DNA of 8,935 bases. Source: JBBDSU01 sp040904825 (lineage in GTDB: Bacteria; Actinomycetota; Nitriliruptoria; Nitriliruptorales; Nitriliruptoraceae). The DNA lies in the NCBI GenBank assembly GCA_040904825.1, contig JBBDSU010000025.1:1-8935 (forward strand), written 5' to 3'. The notes beneath the pieces are model-generated. The model was not told where the DNA came from, did not search any database, and worked only from the letters and a program-made list of their open reading frames with translations. Numbering within the stretch: position 1 is the first letter of the stretch; every line of letters begins with the position of its first letter. This document shows, piece by piece, positions 5,686 through 8,935 of the stretch. The translations under genes and the position numbers were made by a program.

Positions 5686-8600
5686 TCAGTTGCTGAGCGG
5701 CCCGAACGCATCTTCCATCAACTGCTCGTGCTCTTGGTCGTGCACGACATGCTGGCCAGCTGCTGGCGAGGCTGATGGGACCCGGCTGGCCTGGCGCAGC
5801 TTCCGGCCGTCACCCATCGCTTCCAGCAGGTTCCACAGGCGGCCGTCAACGAACCCCCATGGGCCCATGTTTTCCGGTTCCTCTTGGACCCAGCACACGT
5901 CAGCGGCTTGGGCATAGCGGCCGAGGATGCCCGTCAACTGAGCGTCGGGGAACGGATACAGCTGTTCCACGCGCACGATGGCTGCCGGAGCCGAACGACG
6001 ATCGCGTTCGGCCATCAGGTCGTAGGTGACTTTGCCGGAGCACAACATCACCGTCTTGACGTCGTCGGCGCCCTTGTCGGCAAACAGCGGATCATCGATC
6101 GTTTCGCGGAACGAACCCGCAGTCAGGTCGTCAACTGGCGAGGTCGCATGCTGTGATCGCAGCAGCGACTTCGGTGTGAACACAACCAGCGGTTTGCGGA
6201 CATTGCGGTGCATCTGCCGCCGCAGCACATGGAAATATTGTGCTGAAGTCGTCGGGTTGACCACCTGGATGTTGTCTTCGGCACTCAACACCAGGAAGCG
6301 TTCGATGCGGGCGGAGGAATGTTCGGGGCCCTGCCCTTCGAAACCATGAGGGAGCAGCAGCACGAGCCCCGAGGTCTGATCCCACTTGTCTTCTGCCGCG
6401 ACGATGAACTGATCGATGACGATCTGGGCACCGTTGACGAAATCGCCGAACTGGGCTTCCCAGGCGACGAGCGCGTCCGGATCCTGGACCGAATAGCCGT
6501 ACTCGAAACCCAGCGCGGCATATTCACTCAGCAGGGAGTCATAAATGAACCATTTGCCTTGCTCGTCGGACAGATGTGCCAGCGGCAGGTACTCCTCGGC
6601 AGTTTCAACATCGACTTGCACGGCATGCCGTTGCGAGAAGGTTCCACGACGCGAATCCTGCCCAGCCAGCCTGACGTTGTACCCCTCGAAGAGCAAGGAT
6701 CCATACGCCAGCGTTTCGCCCAAGGCCCAATCGATCTGACCGGCCTCGTAACGCTCCTTGGCCTTCTTGAAGATCCGATCGAGCTTGGGGTGCCGGGTGA
6801 ATCCGTCGGGCGCATCGAACTGCACTTGAGCAATGCGATCCAAGACCTTGCTGTCGACGCCGGTCGCAACATGAGGCAGCGGCCCACTCGACGGCTCGGG
6901 CCGGATGGCTCGGGGCGGCTCGGGCGGGGCAGCCTGGCGCGTCTCGTCAAAGGCTGCTTGCAGTTTCGACTCGAAGTCTTGAAGGAATTCTTCGGCTTGC
7001 TCGACCGAGATATCGCCCCGGCGCATGAGCCGCTCGGTGAACAACTTCCGCACCGACCGGTGGCGATCGATGAGCCGGTACATGGCTGGCTGGGTGTACG
7101 ACGGGTCATCGGCTTCGTTGTGGCCATGGCGCCGGTAGCACACCAGGTCGATGACGATGTCCTTGTGGTAGGTCTGTCGATACAAAAACGCCAGCCGGGC
7201 AACCCTCACCACCGCTTCAGGGTCGTCGGCGTTCACATGCAGGATCGGCGCGTGCACGGTCTTGGCGACATCGGTGGCATAGAACGACGACCGTGATTCC
7301 TCCGGGGCGGTGGTAAAGCCGACCTGGTTGTTGATGACGACGTGCACGGTGCCGCCGGTGCGGTAGCCGCGCAGCTGGGACAGGTTCAGTGTCTCAACGA
7401 CAACACCCTGCCCGGCGAAGGCGGCATCTCCGTGCATCAACAGCGGCAGCACTGGATAGACGCCTTCGTCGCCGCGGTCATAGCGGTCTTGCATCGCACG
7501 CACGATGCCTTCGGCGACGGGATTGACCGCCTCGAGGTGTGACGGGTTGGGCGGCAAGTGCAGCTTGGCTTCACCACCATTGCGTGAGGTGAAGGTGCCG
7601 GTGGTTCCCAGGTGGTACTTGACATCGCCGGATCCCTGGACCGTGTCAGGATCGATGTGGCCTTCGAACTCGCCGAAGATCTGGCGGTGCGACTTTCCCA
7701 CCACGTTCGACAGCACGTTGAGCCGGCCCCTGTGGGCCATGCCCATCACCACGTCGGACACACCGTCGTCAGCAGCCGTTTCGCAGATCGCGTCGAGCAG
7801 CGGGATCAGCGACTCGGCGCCTTCCAGACCAAATCGTTTCTGGCCGACATACTTGGTGTGGAGGAAAGTCTCGAAGGCTTCGGCGGCATTGAGCCGTTCC
7901 AGAATCCACCGCTGGTCGTCGGTTGACAGCTCAGTCTCGGCACCTTCGACCTGCTGGCGGATCCAGTCCTTTTCCTCGGGATCGAGCACATGCCCGTATT
8001 CGATCCCGATGGTGCGGCAGTAGGCATCACGCAGGACCCCGAGGATCTCCGACAGCGGCATCTTGCGGATGCTGCCGGCAACATCGGTGAGAAATTCGCG
8101 GTCAAGGTCCCAGATCGACAGCCCGTAGTAGGTCGGGTCAAGTTCGGGATGCATGGCCATCGAACGCTGACGCAACGGATCGAGGTCAGCGATCAGGTGG
8201 CCGCGCACCCTGTACATGTTGGTGAGCTGGCCGACTTTCAACTGCTTGGTCAGCAGGTCGGTCTCGTTGGACAGGTCGGTGGTGTCAGTCCGCCAGCGGG
8301 CTGGTTCGTACGGCAGTGACAGCGAGGTGAACACCTCGTCGTAGAAACCGTCCTCGCCGAGCAGGAGGCCTTCGACCTTCGCCAGGTACATGCCCGACTC
8401 AGCGCCTTGGATGACCCGGTGGTCGTAGGTTGAGGTCAGCGTGATGACCTTGCCTACTCCCAGCCGGGCAAGAGTGCGATCATCAGCAGCCTTGAACGCT
8501 GCGGGCACACCGATGGAGCCGACACCGAAGATCGCTGACTGGCCAGCCATCAAGCGTGGCACCGAATGCACGGTGCCGATGGTGCCAGGGTTAGTGACGA

Positions 8601-8935
8601 TCACCGTCCCACCGGTGAACATCTCCGCTTCGAGCTTGCGCATGCGGATCTTGCGGATCACTTCTTCGTAGGCCCGCAAGAACTGCTCAAAGCTGAGGGC
8701 CGTTGCCTTCTTGATCACCGGCACGAGCAGCGTGCGGGACCCGTCGTCGTTCTCGAGGTCGACGGCCAGCCCGAGCCCGACGCCGTCCGGGCGGAACACC
8801 GCCGGCTTGCCGTCGTCAGTTTCGGCGAACACGTTGGTCATGGCTGGCACAGCATCGAGGGCGCGCACCATCGCGTAGGCGATCAGGTGGGTGAACGAGA
8901 CCTTGCCGCCGTGGGTGCGCCGCAGGTAGTTGTTG
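5686..8935 (-). CDS. kgd: Multifunctional 2-oxoglutarate dehydrogenase E2-E1 fusion (Kgd/OdhA), 5' end beyond the window
   Basis: Decarboxylates 2-oxoglutarate with thiamine diphosphate and acts as the E1o/E2o component of the actinobacterial 2-oxoglutarate dehydrogenase complex in the TCA cycle. The frame is open to the right edge: 21 further codons precede the ATG at 8871 and read NNYLRRTHGGKVSFTHLIAY, typical Kgd, so that ATG is internal. Visible length is 1082 aa; Kgd proteins run about 1220-1260, so roughly 140-170 residues are missing. The E2 succinyltransferase core has NPGTIGTVHSVPRL and the catalytic His in TYDHR (codon 8419-8421). No lipoyl domain is visible. The E1 part shows MAHRGRLN, a ThDP motif from GDAAFAGQG (from 7431) to NN (7327-7332), YRRHGHNEADDP, and the C-terminal EEPENMGPWGF. 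In mycobacteria and corynebacteria this enzyme is inhibited by the FHA proteins GarA/OdhI; whether that holds here is not visible. It is convergent with the DUF4015 gene. Confidence 0.97.
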   Translation of the reverse strand, partial: NNYLRRTHGGKVSFTHLIAYAMVRALDAVPAMTNVFAETDDGKPAVFRPDGVGLGLAVDLENDDGSRTLLVPVIKKATALSFEQFLRAYEEVIRKIRMRKLEAEMFTGGTVIVTNPGTIGTVHSVPRLMAGQSAIFGVGSIGVPAAFKAADDRTLARLGVGKVITLTSTYDHRVIQGAESGMYLAKVEGLLLGEDGFYDEVFTSLSLPYEPARWRTDTTDLSNETDLLTKQLKVGQLTNMYRVRGHLIADLDPLRQRSMAMHPELDPTYYGLSIWDLDREFLTDVAGSIRKMPLSEILGVLRDAYCRTIGIEYGHVLDPEEKDWIRQQVEGAETELSTDDQRWILERLNAAEAFETFLHTKYVGQKRFGLEGAESLIPLLDAICETAADDGVSDVVMGMAHRGRLNVLSNVVGKSHRQIFGEFEGHIDPDTVQGSGDVKYHLGTTGTFTSRNGGEAKLHLPPNPSHLEAVNPVAEGIVRAMQDRYDRGDEGVYPVLPLLMHGDAAFAGQGVVVETLNLSQLRGYRTGGTVHVVINNQVGFTTAPEESRSSFYATDVAKTVHAPILHVNADDPEAVVRVARLAFLYRQTYHKDIVIDLVCYRRHGHNEADDPSYTQPAMYRLIDRHRSVRKLFTERLMRRGDISVEQAEEFLQDFESKLQAAFDETRQAAPPEPPRAIRPEPSSGPLPHVATGVDSKVLDRIAQVQFDAPDGFTRHPKLDRIFKKAKERYEAGQIDWALGETLAYGSLLFEGYNVRLAGQDSRRGTFSQRHAVQVDVETAEEYLPLAHLSDEQGKWFIYDSLLSEYAALGFEYGYSVQDPDALVAWEAQFGDFVNGAQIVIDQFIVAAEDKWDQTSGLVLLLPHGFEGQGPEHSSARIERFLVLSAEDNIQVVNPTTSAQYFHVLRRQMHRNVRKPLVVFTPKSLLRSQHATSPVDDLTAGSFRETIDDPLFADKGADDVKTVMLCSGKVTYDLMAERDRRSAPAAIVRVEQLYPFPDAQLTGILGRYAQAADVCWVQEEPENMGPWGFVDGRLWNLLEAMGDGRKLRQASRVPSASPAAGQHVVHDQEHEQLMEDAFGPLSN

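Noticed and set aside
5685..5697. CTCAG-TTG-CTGAG small palindrome at the kgd stop
   Set aside because: Only a 5-bp stem with a 3-nt loop, mostly inside the coding end of kgd; too weak to call as a terminator.
6319..7296. 325-aa plus-strand open frame opposite kgd
   Set aside because: It lies wholly antisense to the conserved E1 part of kgd, shows no recognisable family pattern, and such shadows are common in GC-rich coding DNA.
8869..8871. ATG at 8871 as the start of kgd
   Set aside because: The upstream codons to the window edge continue a typical Kgd sequence (GGKVSFTHLIAY), so this methionine is internal.

Overview
The window looks like a chromosomal stretch from a GC-rich Actinomycetota genome, assembled as a draft scaffold with two 100-N gaps. 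The best lineage marker is the right-hand gene. It carries a 2-oxoglutarate dehydrogenase E2 succinyltransferase core fused to the thiamine-dependent E1 part in one chain (Kgd/OdhA type), which is characteristic of Actinomycetota. The DUF2510 and DUF2752 proteins fit the same phylum. I cannot place it to genus; a lineage outside the classical mycobacteria (for example Acidimicrobiia-like) is only a guess.

Layout, left to right. (1) Positions 14-4160 hold four minus-strand genes, transcribed right to left. They are a NodB-type polysaccharide deacetylase lipoprotein (4160-3024), a small DUF2510 + CD225/dispanin membrane protein (2969-2526), a DUF2752 membrane protein with an N-terminal VPGSR pentapeptide repeat interrupted by an assembly gap (2481-1870), and methionyl-tRNA synthetase metG (1762-14). 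Gaps between them are 54, 44 and 107 bp, so the first three could form one transcription unit, with metG either included or on its own promoter. (2) Positions 4161-4299 are a divergent intergenic region. (3) Positions 4300-5604 on the plus strand hold an exported Ig-like + DUF4015 putative glycoside hydrolase, also broken by an assembly gap. (4) A 10-bp perfect inverted repeat at 5603-5650 sits in the convergent junction. (5) Positions 5686-8935 hold the minus-strand kgd gene, whose N-terminus lies beyond the right edge.

Two genes are core metabolism (metG and kgd). The middle block appears to concern the cell envelope: an exported deacetylase and an exported glycoside-hydrolase-like protein face each other across one regulatory region, followed by two small membrane proteins of poorly understood families. 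I see no mobile element, CRISPR array, tRNA, rRNA or phage signature. No intergenic stretch exceeds 300 bp. The least ordinary items are the elastin-like VPGSR repeat in the DUF2752 protein, the bacterial dispanin next to it, and the evidence that both gaps differ from their nominal 100 bases.
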